A DNA stretch of 64,000 bases from Bradyrhizobium australiense (lineage in GTDB: Bacteria; Pseudomonadota; Alphaproteobacteria; Rhizobiales; Xanthobacteraceae): contig NZ_JAAVLX010000001.1 of assembly GCF_013114825.1 (NCBI RefSeq), forward strand, positions 715,132-779,131. Reading direction: 5' to 3'. A program made the translations under genes and the position numbers. The notes under the pieces are model-generated. The model did not search any database and was not told the DNA's origin. It was given only the letters and a program-made list of their open reading frames with translations. Numbering within the stretch: position 1 is the stretch's first letter; each line of letters begins with the position of its first letter. Below, in pieces: positions 8,845-19,379 of this stretch.

Positions 8845-9786
8845 TTAGGCCCTCAGCCGCGGATTGACGAGGACATAGGCGATGTCGGCAATGAGATTGA
8901 GCGTGATGTAGATCGTCGCCGTCGTCAGCACGACGCCTTGCACGACTGCATAGTCGCGGTTGAAGACGGCATCGACGATCAGTTTGCCGAAACCTGGAAT
9001 CGAGAAAATTTGCTCCGTCAACACCGCGCCCGACAATAGCGTGCCAAGTTCGAGCGCGCCGAGCGTAATCACCGGCGTCAGCGCGTTACGCATGGCGTGC
9101 TTGAGAATGACTGAGCGTTCGGAAAGGCCTTTGGCGCGGGCAGTGCGGACGTAATCGCTTTCGAGCACCTGCAGCATGGCGCTGCGGGTATGCCGCATCA
9201 GGATCGCGGCAATCGCGTTGCCCAGCACGAAAGCCGGCATGATGGTGGAGGCGATGCTGGCGCGCCAATTTTCGGTCAGCGGCACATAGCCCGATGCCGG
9301 CAGCCAGCCGAGCTGGATCGAGAACAGAAAGATCAGCATGATGCCGAGCCAGAAATTCGGCGTCGAGATGCCCCACAGCGCAAAGAAATTGGCGCCATAG
9401 TCCCACGCCGTGCCTTTCTTCACCGCCGAGACGATGCCGGCCGGAATGCCGATCAGGAAGGCGATGACGATGGCCATCGACGCCAATTGCATCGTCACCG
9501 GCAGCTTCTGCGCGATCAGTTCGCGCACCGGCACCTTGTTGCGCAAGGACTCGCCGAAATCGCCCGACAGCACGCCCTTGACCCAGTAGACATATTGCAC
9601 CGGAACCGGCTGATCGAGCCGGTACTGCTGGCGGATCTGCGCAATGACGTCGGGATCGCGTTCCTCGCCTGCCATGACCAGCGCCGGATCGCCCGGCAGC
9701 AATTGCTGCAGCGAAAAGATCAGGATCGAGACGAAGAACAGCGTCGGGATCAGCTGGACAATACGCCGCGCGAGGAAGTTCAGCAT
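8845..9786 (-). CDS. peptide-type ABC importer permease, DppB-like (system 2)
   Basis: This 313-residue permease has the family N-terminus MLNFLARRIVQLIPTLFFVS, the conserved LLPGDPA periplasmic motif and the EAA loop RTARAKGLSERSVILKHAMRN. The frame stays open to 9912, but that extension is translated repeat sequence, so I place the start at 9786. It is separated from its binding-protein gene by a 190-bp gap filled with inverted repeats. Confidence 0.94.
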   Translation of the reverse strand: MLNFLARRIVQLIPTLFFVSILIFSLQQLLPGDPALVMAGEERDPDVIAQIRQQYRLDQPVPVQYVYWVKGVLSGDFGESLRNKVPVRELIAQKLPVTMQLASMAIVIAFLIGIPAGIVSAVKKGTAWDYGANFFALWGISTPNFWLGIMLIFLFSIQLGWLPASGYVPLTENWRASIASTIMPAFVLGNAIAAILMRHTRSAMLQVLESDYVRTARAKGLSERSVILKHAMRNALTPVITLGALELGTLLSGAVLTEQIFSIPGFGKLIVDAVFNRDYAVVQGVVLTTATIYITLNLIADIAYVLVNPRLRA

Positions 9787-9846
9787 GGTGCACGCGGTCC
9801 GAAGGTACGAGAACTGAGTTGGTGGAAAGGTCGTCGCCACGTCGTT

Positions 9847-9952
9847 CCCTCTCCCCTTGCGGGGGAGGGACAGGGAGAGGGGTAATCCAACGGGATTCTG
9901 AGTTCGTGGCACGCCCCACCCCAGCCCTCCCCCGCAAGGGGGGAGGGAGAGG
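9847..9952. repeat. pair of inverted hairpin repeats between binding-protein and permease genes
   Basis: There are two related hairpin units in opposite orientation. CCCTCTCCCC-ttgc-GGGGGAGGG lies at 9847-9869 and CCCTCCCCC-gcaa-GGGGGGAGGG at 9925-9947. The transcript of the SBP-permease gap can fold into two strong stems or one large one. No T tract is present, so it is more like an mRNA-stabilising or attenuating element than a full terminator. Confidence 0.75.
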
Positions 9953-9976
9953 AGAGAGTGTGCCCGCGCAACATCC

Positions 9977-11488
9977 TCACTTCAGCTTCAGCCCGACCAC
10001 GCGCACCAGCCCATCCGGCATCTGCTTGTAGCCTTCGAGCTTGGTCGTATGCGCGATCAGGATGCGGCGGTGGTAGATGTAAAGCAGCGGCTTCTCCTCC
10101 AGCACGATCTTGGCCAGCTTTTCATAGATCGCCTTGCGCTGCGCCTGATCGGTGACAAGCCGGCCGTCGTCGAGCGCCTTGTCGGCCTCCTTGTTCGACC
10201 AGGCGCTGTAGTTCTGGGGCGCGTCGGTCTTTAGGAAAACATAGGAGTTACCATCCGGATCGATTCTTCCGCTCCAGGCCAGGAGATAGGCCTGGTATTC
10301 TCCGGCCTCGGCCTGTTTCAGCGAGGTCGCAAACTCGGTGACCCGGAGCTTCATGTCGAAGCCGACTTCGGCCGCCATCGACTGGATCACCTGCGCCGCC
10401 GCTTCGGTTTCCGCGCCCTTCGAGACCATGAAGTCGACGCTGATCGGCGTGGTGACGCCCGCTTCCTTCAGCAGCGCCTTGGCCTTGGCGACGTCGCGTT
10501 TCGGTATCGGAAAGGCTTTCTGATAGTAGGGATGATCGGGGTTGACCCACTGGTTTCCGGGCTTGAACTCGCCGTTGGACACCACCTGGCTGATCGCCTC
10601 GCGGTCGAGCGAAAGATCGAGTGCCTGCCGCACCTTGGCGGACTGGCTGAGCGGCCCCTTGGCCTTGTCCCTGCCAACGTTCAGCGTCACGCCCTGATAG
10701 CCGAGCTCGATCGCGCTGGACAATTTCAGCTTCGAGTCCGCCTGCACTTCCTTGAGGTCGGTCGCGAGCACCCGTTCGATCAGGTCAAGTCCGCCGGATT
10801 TCAGATTGGCCAGGCGGACGGTCGCGTCCACCAGCGGCAGATAGACGATGCGGTCGACATGGATATTGTCCTTGTTCCAGTAGTCGGCGAATTTTTCGAA
10901 CACCATGCGGTCCTGCTGCACGCGCTCGACGAACTTGTAGGGACCGGCGCAAACTGGACGCAGCCCGAACTTGTCGCCGGCCTCCTTGGCCGCCTTGGGC
11001 GACACCATCATTCCCGCGCGATCGGTAAGCTGCGCGACCAGCGGAGAATAGGGCGCCTTCAATATCAGTTTGATGGTAAGGGGATCGACGACATCGATAT
11101 GATCGACGGCTGCCAGTTCCGGCTTTCGGAACGAGCCCGGGAATGTCAGGTGGCGCTCCAGCGAAAACTTTGCAGCCTCGGCATTGAAGGTCTCGCCGTC
11201 GTGAAACTTGACGCCGGGTCGGAGCCTGATGGTGACTTCCTTGCCGTCGGCCGAAGTCTCGTGGCTTAGCGCGAGTTGCGGCACGATGTTGAGCTTCTCG
11301 TCGATGTCGAACAGCTTGTCGCAGAACGATGCGAACACGATGCGACCGACATAGGTCCGCGCCATGGTCGGGTCGAGGATATCGGGATCCTCGGCGAGCC
11401 CAATCCGCAGCGTGGTTTGGGCTTGAACGGTTGCCGGAAGCGACAGCAGCAGCGCCGCCGCGGTGACTGCCAAACGAACGATTTTCAT
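9977..11488 (-). CDS. ABC importer substrate-binding protein, family 5 (system 2)
   Basis: This 503-residue periplasmic binding protein has a clear Sec signal peptide (MKIVRLAVTAAALLLSLPA, cleavage after VQAQ about residue 24). The mature part has the SBP_bac_5 layout, including the typical segment LRPGVKFHDGETFNAEAAKFSLERH and a C-terminal YIYHRRI region. It would deliver peptides to the DppBC-like permeases encoded downstream. Start 11488 is the first Met before the signal. It follows the OppF-like gene by 22 bp, so this system is ordered D-F-SBP-B-C, whereas the first system in the array is SBP-B-C-D-F. Confidence 0.95.
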   Translation of the reverse strand: MKIVRLAVTAAALLLSLPATVQAQTTLRIGLAEDPDILDPTMARTYVGRIVFASFCDKLFDIDEKLNIVPQLALSHETSADGKEVTIRLRPGVKFHDGETFNAEAAKFSLERHLTFPGSFRKPELAAVDHIDVVDPLTIKLILKAPYSPLVAQLTDRAGMMVSPKAAKEAGDKFGLRPVCAGPYKFVERVQQDRMVFEKFADYWNKDNIHVDRIVYLPLVDATVRLANLKSGGLDLIERVLATDLKEVQADSKLKLSSAIELGYQGVTLNVGRDKAKGPLSQSAKVRQALDLSLDREAISQVVSNGEFKPGNQWVNPDHPYYQKAFPIPKRDVAKAKALLKEAGVTTPISVDFMVSKGAETEAAAQVIQSMAAEVGFDMKLRVTEFATSLKQAEAGEYQAYLLAWSGRIDPDGNSYVFLKTDAPQNYSAWSNKEADKALDDGRLVTDQAQRKAIYEKLAKIVLEEKPLLYIYHRRILIAHTTKLEGYKQMPDGLVRVVGLKLK

Positions 11489-11510
11489 TGCTGCCTCCCC
11501 TTATCCACGA

Positions 11511-12620
11511 TTACACCGCACTTGGCCGGGTCACTGATATATCAACCCCGCCGCGGCGTGCACCTTCCGTGCCACCGCTGAAGGCGGCGACCAATTTTTC
11601 CAGCACCGGCGAGAAGCCGCCATCGGCGGGAACGATGGCTCCGGGCGACGGCAATTCGGCCGTGCGGTGACACGCCGCGGCGTGTCCCGCGCCGTCGGCG
11701 AGCAGGGGCGGAATTTCGGTGCGGCAGCGCTCTATGACGTAAGGACAGCGGGTGTGAAAGCGGCAGCCGGAGGGCGGATTGAGCGCGCTTGGCATCTCGC
11801 CTTCCAGCACGATGCGGCCGCGCCGGGCCTGCGGTTTGGGTACAGGGATCGCCGACAGCAGCGCGCGGCTATAGGGATGCCGGGGCGCGGCGAACAGCGC
11901 CGCAGCGTCCGCGGTCTCAACGATGCCACCGAGATTCATCACGGCGACGCGGTCGGCGATGTGCTTCACGACCGCCAGATCGTGCGAGACGAAGATGTAG
12001 GCGAGGCCGAGCCGGTTCTGCAGGTCGCGCAGCAGATTGAGGATTTGCGAGCGGATCGAGACGTCGAGCGCGGAGACCGGCTCGTCGCAGATGATCAGTT
12101 TTGGCTCCACGGCGAGCGCCCGCGCAATGGCGATACGCTGGCGCTGGCCGCCGGAAAATTCATGCGGGTAGCGGCGCGCGAAACGGGGCTCGAGTCCGAC
12201 CAGCCGTAGCAGCTGCTCGACCCGTTCACGACGGCGCGGGGCCGGCACCAGATCGTGCAGCGCCAGCGGCTCGCTCAGGATCTGGCTCACCGTCATGCGC
12301 GGGTTCAAGGAGGCATAGGGGTCCTGAAAAATAATCTGCGCATGGCGGCGGAACGCGCGTAATTCGTTGGCGCTGAGCGTGCCGAGATCGCGGCCCTCGA
12401 AGCGAACGCTGCCCGCATCCGGCTCAATCAGCCGCAGCACCAGCCGGCTGACGGTGGATTTGCCGCAGCCCGATTCGCCGACCAGCGCCAGCGTCTTGCC
12501 GGCCTCAACCGTGAAGCTGACACCGTCGACCGCCTTGACGTAGGCGGTGGGGCGGCCGAACACCGATCGCGCGGCGACGAAATGCTTTACGAGGCCATCG
12601 ACTTCGAGGAGCGCGGTCAT
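11511..12620 (-). CDS. peptide ABC importer ATPase, OppF-like (system 2)
   Basis: This 369-residue ATP-binding subunit has Walker [10 protein letters not shown] (residues 48-56), signature [15 protein letters not shown], Walker B LIICDEP and the switch-loop His in FVSHDLAVV. The C-terminal oligopeptide-type extension carries the Cys-containing [18 protein letters not shown]. An upstream extension of the frame to 12839 is repeat sequence; [10 protein letters not shown] at 12620 is the natural start. It forms a heterodimer with the OppD-like product of the preceding gene, from which it is separated by a repeat. Confidence 0.95.
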   Translation of the reverse strand: MTALLEVDGLVKHFVAARSVFGRPTAYVKAVDGVSFTVEAGKTLALVGESGCGKSTVSRLVLRLIEPDAGSVRFEGRDLGTLSANELRAFRRHAQIIFQDPYASLNPRMTVSQILSEPLALHDLVPAPRRRERVEQLLRLVGLEPRFARRYPHEFSGGQRQRIAIARALAVEPKLIICDEPVSALDVSIRSQILNLLRDLQNRLGLAYIFVSHDLAVVKHIADRVAVMNLGGIVETADAAALFAAPRHPYSRALLSAIPVPKPQARRGRIVLEGEMPSALNPPSGCRFHTRCPYVIERCRTEIPPLLADGAGHAAACHRTAELPSPGAIVPADGGFSPVLEKLVAAFSGGTEGARRGGVDISVTRPSAV

Positions 12621-12642
12621 GATGTGCTCCCGCCCGTATCGT

Positions 12643-12772
12643 GTTCCGGGCGCGGCGCAGCGCAGAGCGATGCGCTGCAGAACCGGGAGCCAAAGTGCGT
12701 GAGACCACAGATGGGCCCCGGTTCTGCAGTGCACCGCCGCGCTTCGCTTGCGCTGCACTGCGCCCGGGGAAC
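12643..12772. repeat. GC-rich inverted repeat between two ATPase genes
   Basis: GTTCCGGGCGC (12643-12653) faces GCGCCCGGGGAAC (12760-12772), with further internal dyads such as GCAGTGCA / TGCACTGC. It occupies the 172-bp gap between the OppD- and OppF-like genes of system 2. Confidence 0.65.
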
Positions 12773-12792
12773 GAGAGCGGAGAGCGGCGCGA

Positions 12793-13778
<986 letters not shown>

Positions 13779-13782
<4 letters not shown>

Positions 13783-14480
13783 GCCTTGCCTGTCGTCGCG
13801 GCCTGCTCGATCACTGCACGATCGGTGATCCCGGCCGGGTTCTTCCGCGTCGGCAGGAACGGGCGGAAATGCACCCAGCGCTCGCGGCTCACCTGTTCGA
13901 GACGTTCGAGCTCGGCGAGCGGATCGGTGTGGTCGTCGACGCGCAGGTCGAGATCGGACCATTCCTCCTCGCCATGGATCAACAGCGCCGCGGATTGCTT
14001 GCCGCGCTTGTCGCCGCCGGCGGCCTCGCCGGCCTTCATCGCCGCGATCAGCCGCTGCGCAAAGGGCAGGGCGGCGTTGGCGACATAGACTTTCGCCGTT
14101 TCATCGAGCACGGCGCCGCCCGCCAACATGTTGCCGGCAAGGGAAAAGCCATCGCCCTGCAGATGTCCGCACCAGTCGATGCATTCGGCTCCGGTATGCG
14201 CGGCGATCCGGCCTTGTGCATCCATGACATGCAGTTGTCGGCTCTCGCGACCATCGTCGGCGGCAATCAGCGTGTCCACCACCTCACGGGGGCTGCGGCC
14301 TTCCTGCAACAGCTTCACGCCGTCAATGCCGTAGTAGGGGTTGACCAGCGCCTGCGTTGCGATGCCGCCGATGCCGGGCGCGATATGCGGCACGCGCGCG
14401 CCGACTGCGAAAAATCGGGTCGCGACGGCGATACCGATCTGGCCGGTTTGGGGATCGCGGGCGATGATCGACCAGGTCAT
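13779..14480 (-). CDS. DUF1028 family protein (putative Ntn-hydrolase-like)
   Basis: This 233-residue protein starts MTWSIIARDPQTGQIGIAVATRFFAVG and contains GGIATQALVNPYYG and AGNMLAGGAVLDE, the hallmarks of DUF1028. From memory, that family is placed with N-terminal-nucleophile hydrolase folds, but its reaction is not established. It has no signal peptide, so it is cytoplasmic. It is 16 bp downstream of the gamma-glutamyltransferase gene and overlaps the following ATPase start by 4 bp. This placement suggests it processes what the importer brings in, for example an amide or peptide released after gamma-glutamyl cleavage (inference). Confidence 0.85.
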
Positions 14481-14496
14481 CTTGTCTCTTCTCTAG

Positions 14497-16302
14497 CTAT
14501 CGTCCCGCCGCGTAGCCCTGCATGCCCCTCGGATTGGCGGCGGCGCGGCGGCGGCTGCCGACCCTGGAGGCTGCGGTGAGGCGGCCTTCCGACCAGTCGG
14601 GGCCGATCTCGACGACATGGCCGCGGCTCTCCAGCGTGTCGACCGTCGCGCTCGGCACGCGACTTTCGAGCACGAGCACGCCGGGCCGCGCGGTGCGCGG
14701 CCAGAACGAGATCGGGAAATGCTCGGAGTGCCAGGCGGGCGCATCGATCGCTTCCTGCAGGTTCAGTTTGGCGTGGATATGGCGCAGAAAGAATTGCGTG
14801 GTCCATTGGTCCTGCTGGTCGCCGCCGGGTGAGCCCCAGGCCATGTACGGCTCGCCATCGCGCAGCGCCATCGTGGGCGAGAGCGTGGTGCGCGGACGTT
14901 TGCCCGGCGCGAGCGCGGCCGGGTGATCCTCTTCCAGCCAGAACATCTGCGCGCGACTGCCGAGGCAGAAGCCGAGTTCGGGAATGACCGGTGAGGATTG
15001 CAGCCAGCCGCCGGACGGCGTCGCCGAGATCATGTTGCCGGCCTGGTCGATGATGTCGAAATGCACGGTGTCGCCGCGCACCTCGCCGAACCGGCCGACC
15101 GTCGGCTCGCCCGCGCCCATGGCGCCGACCGCGTCGCGATGGCCTTCGGCACGGCGCAGCTTGACGACCGAACCAAAGCCTTCGATCGAGCCGGGGACAA
15201 AGTCGAGCGAGGCTTTATCTCTAGAGATCAGCTTGCGGCGTTCGTCATTGTAGGCGTCCGACAGCAAGGTCGCGATCGGGATGTCGGTGAATTTGGGGTC
15301 GCCGTAGAATTTCTCGCGATCGGCGAAGGCGAGTTTCGCGCATTCGATCTGCAGATGGATGAAGTCGGGCCCGGCAGGATCGAGCCCGTCAAGTTCAAAG
15401 CCCTTCAGCAGCGCGAGCTGCTGCAGCATCACAGGACCCTGGCTCCAGACGCCGGGTTTGCAGACGGTATAGCGGCCATAGTCGTAAGTGAGCGGCGCCT
15501 CGACGGTCGGCTGCCAGCGCGCCATGTCGTCGGCGCTTAGCACGCCGCGATGCGGTGAGCCGGAGACGTCCATCACTTCCTGCGTGCGGCAGAACTTGTC
15601 GATCGCTTCCGCCACAAAACCCTGCGACCAGGATTTTCGGGCGCGCTCGATCTGCGCCACGCGGTCGGAGCCTGCGCTCTCGGCCTCCTTGAGAATGCGG
15701 GCATAGGTCTCCGAGAGCTGCTTGTTGGTAAAGAGCGTGCCGGGTTTTGGCACTTCGTTGCTCGGCAGGTAGACCGCCGCCGACGTCGTCCAGTGCTTCC
15801 TGAACAACTGCTCGACGACCTGGATCGTTGCGGAAGCACGCTCGACCAGCGGATAGCCGTCGCGGGCGTAGGCAATCGCGGGCTCCAGCACGTCGCGCAG
15901 CCGCATCGTGCCGTAGTCACGCAGCAGCAGCATCCAGGATTCAAACGTGCCGGGGACGCAGGCGGCGAGGAGCCCGGTGCCGGGCACCATTTCCAGGCCT
16001 TCGCCCCTGTAATGCGCGATCGTGGCTTTCGCCGGTGCAGGCCCTTGGCCGCAGATCACCTCGGTGCGGCCGCGCTTGGTGTCGTGCACAATGATCGGCA
16101 CGTCGCCGCCCGGACCGTTCAGATGCGGCTCGACCACCTGCAGCGTAAAGGCGGTAGCAACACCGGCGTCAAAGGCGTTGCCGCCTTTTTCCAGGATGCT
16201 CATGCCGACAGCGGTGGCGATCCAGTGCGTCGAGGTCACGACACCAAAGGTGCCTTCGATTTCCGGCCTTGTGGTGAAGGGATCGGGGTTGATGTTGCTC
16301 AT
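14497..16302 (-). CDS. ggt: gamma-glutamyltransferase/hydrolase family protein
   Basis: This 601-residue member of the GGT family cleaves gamma-glutamyl bonds (glutathione and similar) after self-cleavage into two subunits. The segment GDTVHFDIIDQAGNMISATPSGGW aligns with the classic TTHxSVVDxxGNAVS. It places Thr412 as the nucleophile created by autocleavage, with the oxyanion-type GG following. The early motif GMSILEKGGNAFDAGVAT is also typical. Unlike E. coli GGT, it shows no signal peptide from the chosen start (MSNINPDPFTT, 16302), so it is probably cytoplasmic, acting after import. It sits exactly between two complete peptide importers. Cephalosporin acylase-like or other amidase activities are possible within this family. 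Confidence 0.9.
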   Translation of the reverse strand: MSNINPDPFTTRPEIEGTFGVVTSTHWIATAVGMSILEKGGNAFDAGVATAFTLQVVEPHLNGPGGDVPIIVHDTKRGRTEVICGQGPAPAKATIAHYRGEGLEMVPGTGLLAACVPGTFESWMLLLRDYGTMRLRDVLEPAIAYARDGYPLVERASATIQVVEQLFRKHWTTSAAVYLPSNEVPKPGTLFTNKQLSETYARILKEAESAGSDRVAQIERARKSWSQGFVAEAIDKFCRTQEVMDVSGSPHRGVLSADDMARWQPTVEAPLTYDYGRYTVCKPGVWSQGPVMLQQLALLKGFELDGLDPAGPDFIHLQIECAKLAFADREKFYGDPKFTDIPIATLLSDAYNDERRKLISRDKASLDFVPGSIEGFGSVVKLRRAEGHRDAVGAMGAGEPTVGRFGEVRGDTVHFDIIDQAGNMISATPSGGWLQSSPVIPELGFCLGSRAQMFWLEEDHPAALAPGKRPRTTLSPTMALRDGEPYMAWGSPGGDQQDQWTTQFFLRHIHAKLNLQEAIDAPAWHSEHFPISFWPRTARPGVLVLESRVPSATVDTLESRGHVVEIGPDWSEGRLTAASRVGSRRRAAANPRGMQGYAAGR

Positions 16303-16405
16303 GAGAATCCAATGCCGTGCTGGTATCGCGGTGCTGGCGCACTTGACCACAGGCGAGGCTGGCTGCCAACCGGTGGCATGCCACGCATTGCTCCCATCCC
16401 CGTGA

Positions 16406-17404
16406 TCATACCAAGGCCGCCGCTTCAACCGAATGGTTGACGGCATGGCAGGCAACACCGTCGATCAAAGCGGGCGCCTGCCGCCGGCAAAGGTCGAACG
16501 CCAGCGGACAGCGCGGGTTGAAGGCGCAGCCGGGTGGCGGATCGATCGGATTGGGGATCTCGCCCTTGACCGGAATGCGCTGCCGGCCGGACATCGCGAG
16601 ATCCGGAACCGCGCCGAGCAGCATCTTGGTGTAGGGCATTCGCGGATTGGCGAACAGCTCGCGTCCTTCCGCAATCTCGACAATACGGCCGAGATACATC
16701 ACGCCGATCCGGCTCGCCATGTGGCGGACCACGGCGAGGTTATGGCTGATGAAGAGATAGGTCAGGCCAAACTTGTCCTGCAGGTCGCGCATCAGATTGA
16801 GGATCTGCGCCTGCACGGAAACATCGAGCGCTGAGGTCGGCTCGTCGCAGACGATGAATTCGGCTTCGGAGGCCAGCGCACGCGCAATCGCGATGCGCTG
16901 GCGCTGGCCGCCGGAAAATTCGTGCGGATATTTTAGTCCATCGTCGGGGTGCAGGCCGACGAGGCTCAACAATTCGCCTACGCGCAGGCGAATATCGCGC
17001 TCGCCCTGGATCAGATCGAAAGCTCGGATCGGCTCGGACACGATGGCATCGACCCGAAAGCGGGGATTGAGGCTCGCGTAGGGGTCCTGAAAAATCATCT
17101 GGATGCGGCGGCGCAGCCGCTGCCGTGCTTGCGCTTGCCTGGCACTCGTCATCGAGACGCCGTCGATGATGACCTCGCCCGAACTCGGCGGCAGCAGTCC
17201 CACAACCATCCGCGCCACGGTGGTCTTGCCCGAGCCGGATTCCCCGACGAGAGCGAACGTCTCGCCCTTCCTGATGTCGAAGGTCACGCCATCGACGGCC
17301 TTCAGAAATTCCAGATGGCCGCCTTCCAGCACGCGATTGAGCCACGGCTTTGAGACGTCGAACACGCGGCGCAAATTCCTGACATCGACAAAGGGCGGAC
17401 TCAT
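16406..17404 (-). CDS. peptide ABC importer ATPase, OppF-like (system 1)
   Basis: This 332-residue ATPase has Walker A GESGSGKTT, signature [15 protein letters not shown], Walker B FIVCDEPTSALD, and the oligopeptide-type C-terminus PPGCAFNPRCPLAFDLC. Its ATG overlaps the OppD-like stop as ATGA. It is the last transporter gene of system 1; a 103-bp gap precedes the GGT gene. Confidence 0.95.
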   Translation of the reverse strand: MSPPFVDVRNLRRVFDVSKPWLNRVLEGGHLEFLKAVDGVTFDIRKGETFALVGESGSGKTTVARMVVGLLPPSSGEVIIDGVSMTSARQAQARQRLRRRIQMIFQDPYASLNPRFRVDAIVSEPIRAFDLIQGERDIRLRVGELLSLVGLHPDDGLKYPHEFSGGQRQRIAIARALASEAEFIVCDEPTSALDVSVQAQILNLMRDLQDKFGLTYLFISHNLAVVRHMASRIGVMYLGRIVEIAEGRELFANPRMPYTKMLLGAVPDLAMSGRQRIPVKGEIPNPIDPPPGCAFNPRCPLAFDLCRRQAPALIDGVACHAVNHSVEAAALV

Positions 17405-18399
17405 GCCGCGGTCTCCTTCGCCGCTTCATGGGGCGTGGTATCGAAGAGATGACAGGCCACGGCGTGCGAGCCGTGCTTGAGCGGCTCCGGCCGGTCGACG
17501 CGGCAGCGGTCGAACACAAAGGCGCAGCGCGGATTAAATGGGCAGCCCGGCGGGATCGCCGACAGCCGCGGCATCGAGCCGGGAATTTGCACCAGCCGCT
17601 TGTCTTCGCCGGCGAGCGTTGGGATCGCGCCCATCAAGCCTTTCGCATAGGGATGCAGCGGGTTCTGCACCACATCCTGCACCGGGCCGATCTCGGCGAT
17701 GCGGCCCGAATACATCACCGCGACCCGGTCGGAGGTCTCGGCGATCACGCCCATGTCGTGGGTGACCAGCATGACGGCGGTGCCGTGGTCGCGCCCGAGG
17801 CGTTTGATCAGCGAAATGATCTGCGCCTGCACGGAGACGTCGAGCGCGGTGGTCGGCTCGTCGGCAATGATCAGTTCCGGCTCGGCGCAGATCGCCAGCG
17901 CGATCACGACGCGCTGGCGCATGCCGCCGGAGAATTCGTGCGGATAGGCGTCGATGCGCTTGTCCGGCGCAGGGATTCCGACCTCGGCCAAGAGATCGAC
18001 GGCGCGCTTGCGCGCTGCGGTCTCCGACAGATTCATGTGTGTTCGGATCGTCTCGACGATCTGGTCGCCGATCCGGTAGAGCGGATTGAGGCTCGTCAGC
18101 GGATCCTGAAAGATCATCCCGATCCGTTTGCCCCGGATGCGGCGGATTTCTTCCGGCGGCAGGTGATCGATCCGCGTCCCCGACAGATAGATCTCGCCGC
18201 CCGCGATGCGGCCGGGAGGATCGATCAGCCCGATCACGGCTAGTCCCGTGACCGATTTACCGGCGCCGGATTCGCCGACCACGCCGAGCACTTCGCCCTT
18301 GGCGATATCGAAGGACACGCCATTGATGGCGCGCAGCGTGCTGCGGCGGGTGAGAAATTCGACCTCGAGATTACGCACGGAGAGGACAGGAACGGTCAT
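17401..18399 (-). CDS. peptide ABC importer ATPase, OppD-like (system 1)
   Basis: This 332-residue ATPase has Walker A GESGAGKSV, signature [15 protein letters not shown], Walker [13 protein letters not shown] and the Cys-containing tail PPGCPFNPRCAFVFDRC. Start MTVPVLSVRNLEVEF at 18399 overlaps the stop of the DppC-like gene by 4 bp; the open frame extends further upstream only as a shadow. It pairs with the OppF-like product next door. Confidence 0.95.
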   Translation of the reverse strand: MTVPVLSVRNLEVEFLTRRSTLRAINGVSFDIAKGEVLGVVGESGAGKSVTGLAVIGLIDPPGRIAGGEIYLSGTRIDHLPPEEIRRIRGKRIGMIFQDPLTSLNPLYRIGDQIVETIRTHMNLSETAARKRAVDLLAEVGIPAPDKRIDAYPHEFSGGMRQRVVIALAICAEPELIIADEPTTALDVSVQAQIISLIKRLGRDHGTAVMLVTHDMGVIAETSDRVAVMYSGRIAEIGPVQDVVQNPLHPYAKGLMGAIPTLAGEDKRLVQIPGSMPRLSAIPPGCPFNPRCAFVFDRCRVDRPEPLKHGSHAVACHLFDTTPHEAAKETAA

Positions 18400-19367
18400 C
18401 GGAGTTTTGGATTGAGCGCGTCGCGCAGCCAGTCGCCGAGCAGGTTGATGGAGAGGATCAGTCCCGCCAGCGCAATGCCGGGGAAAGCGACGATCCACCA
18501 TTCGCCGGCGAACAGATAATTGTTGCCGATCCGGATCAAGGTGCCGAGCGAGGGCATGGTGTCGGGCATGCCGGCGCCGAGGAACGACAGCGTCGCCTCG
18601 GTGATGATGGCGAGCGCGAGGTTGATGGTCGCGATCACCAGGATCGGTCCCATGGTGTTGGGCAGCACGTGCCGCAGCATGATTTTTGGCGCGGGCAGGC
18701 CGATCAGTTGCGCGGCCGCGACGTAGTCCTTGTTCTTCTCGACCATCACCGAGCCGCGCACGGTGCGGGCGTATTGCACCCAGAAACTGAGACCGATCGC
18801 GACCACCAGCACCGCCAGCGTGCTCATGGCATCCAGCCGGTTGCCGAACACGGATTTGGCGACGCCGTTGACCAAGAGCGCAATCAGGATCGCCGGGAAG
18901 GTGAGCTGCACGTCGGCGATACGCATGATCAGCCCGTCAATCGCGCCACCGACATAGCCTGCAATGAGGCCAAGGGTGATGCCGAGCGTGCCGGCAAAGA
19001 TGACGCCGAGCACGCCGACGACAAGCGAAATCCGCAGGCCGTAGAGGATGGCGGAAAAGACGTCGCGGCCCTGTTCGTCGGTGCCGAGCAGGAACGGGCT
19101 CTGGCCTTCGGCGGTCCACAGCGGCGAGATGCGCGAATTCATCAATTGCAGTTGCGCCGGATCGAACGGGTTTTGCACCGCAAGTTGCGATGCAAAGATC
19201 GCCAGCAGGAAGAACAGGATGGTGACGGCCGCCGCCACCATCGTCATTCGGGACCGGCGGAACGAATAGAAAATGTCGCTGTCGAGCGCGCGCTTCAGCC
19301 AACCCGTGCCGGAACGCGCCGCCGGCGCATTCGGCTCTACTCGGTGTGGGACGACGGCGTCGGACAT
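18396..19367 (-). CDS. peptide-type ABC importer permease, DppC-like (system 1)
   Basis: This 323-residue permease has a longer cytoplasmic N-terminus (about 40 residues) before the first membrane segment MTMVAAAVTILFFLLAIFA. The motif LLGTDEQGRDVFSAILYG and the EAA loop VAAAQLIGLPAPKIMLRHVLPN are typical. It lies 12 bp after the DppB-like gene and overlaps the next ATPase by 4 bp. Confidence 0.95.
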   Translation of the reverse strand: MSDAVVPHRVEPNAPAARSGTGWLKRALDSDIFYSFRRSRMTMVAAAVTILFFLLAIFASQLAVQNPFDPAQLQLMNSRISPLWTAEGQSPFLLGTDEQGRDVFSAILYGLRISLVVGVLGVIFAGTLGITLGLIAGYVGGAIDGLIMRIADVQLTFPAILIALLVNGVAKSVFGNRLDAMSTLAVLVVAIGLSFWVQYARTVRGSVMVEKNKDYVAAAQLIGLPAPKIMLRHVLPNTMGPILVIATINLALAIITEATLSFLGAGMPDTMPSLGTLIRIGNNYLFAGEWWIVAFPGIALAGLILSINLLGDWLRDALNPKLR

Positions 19368-19379
19368 CGGATGTCTCGC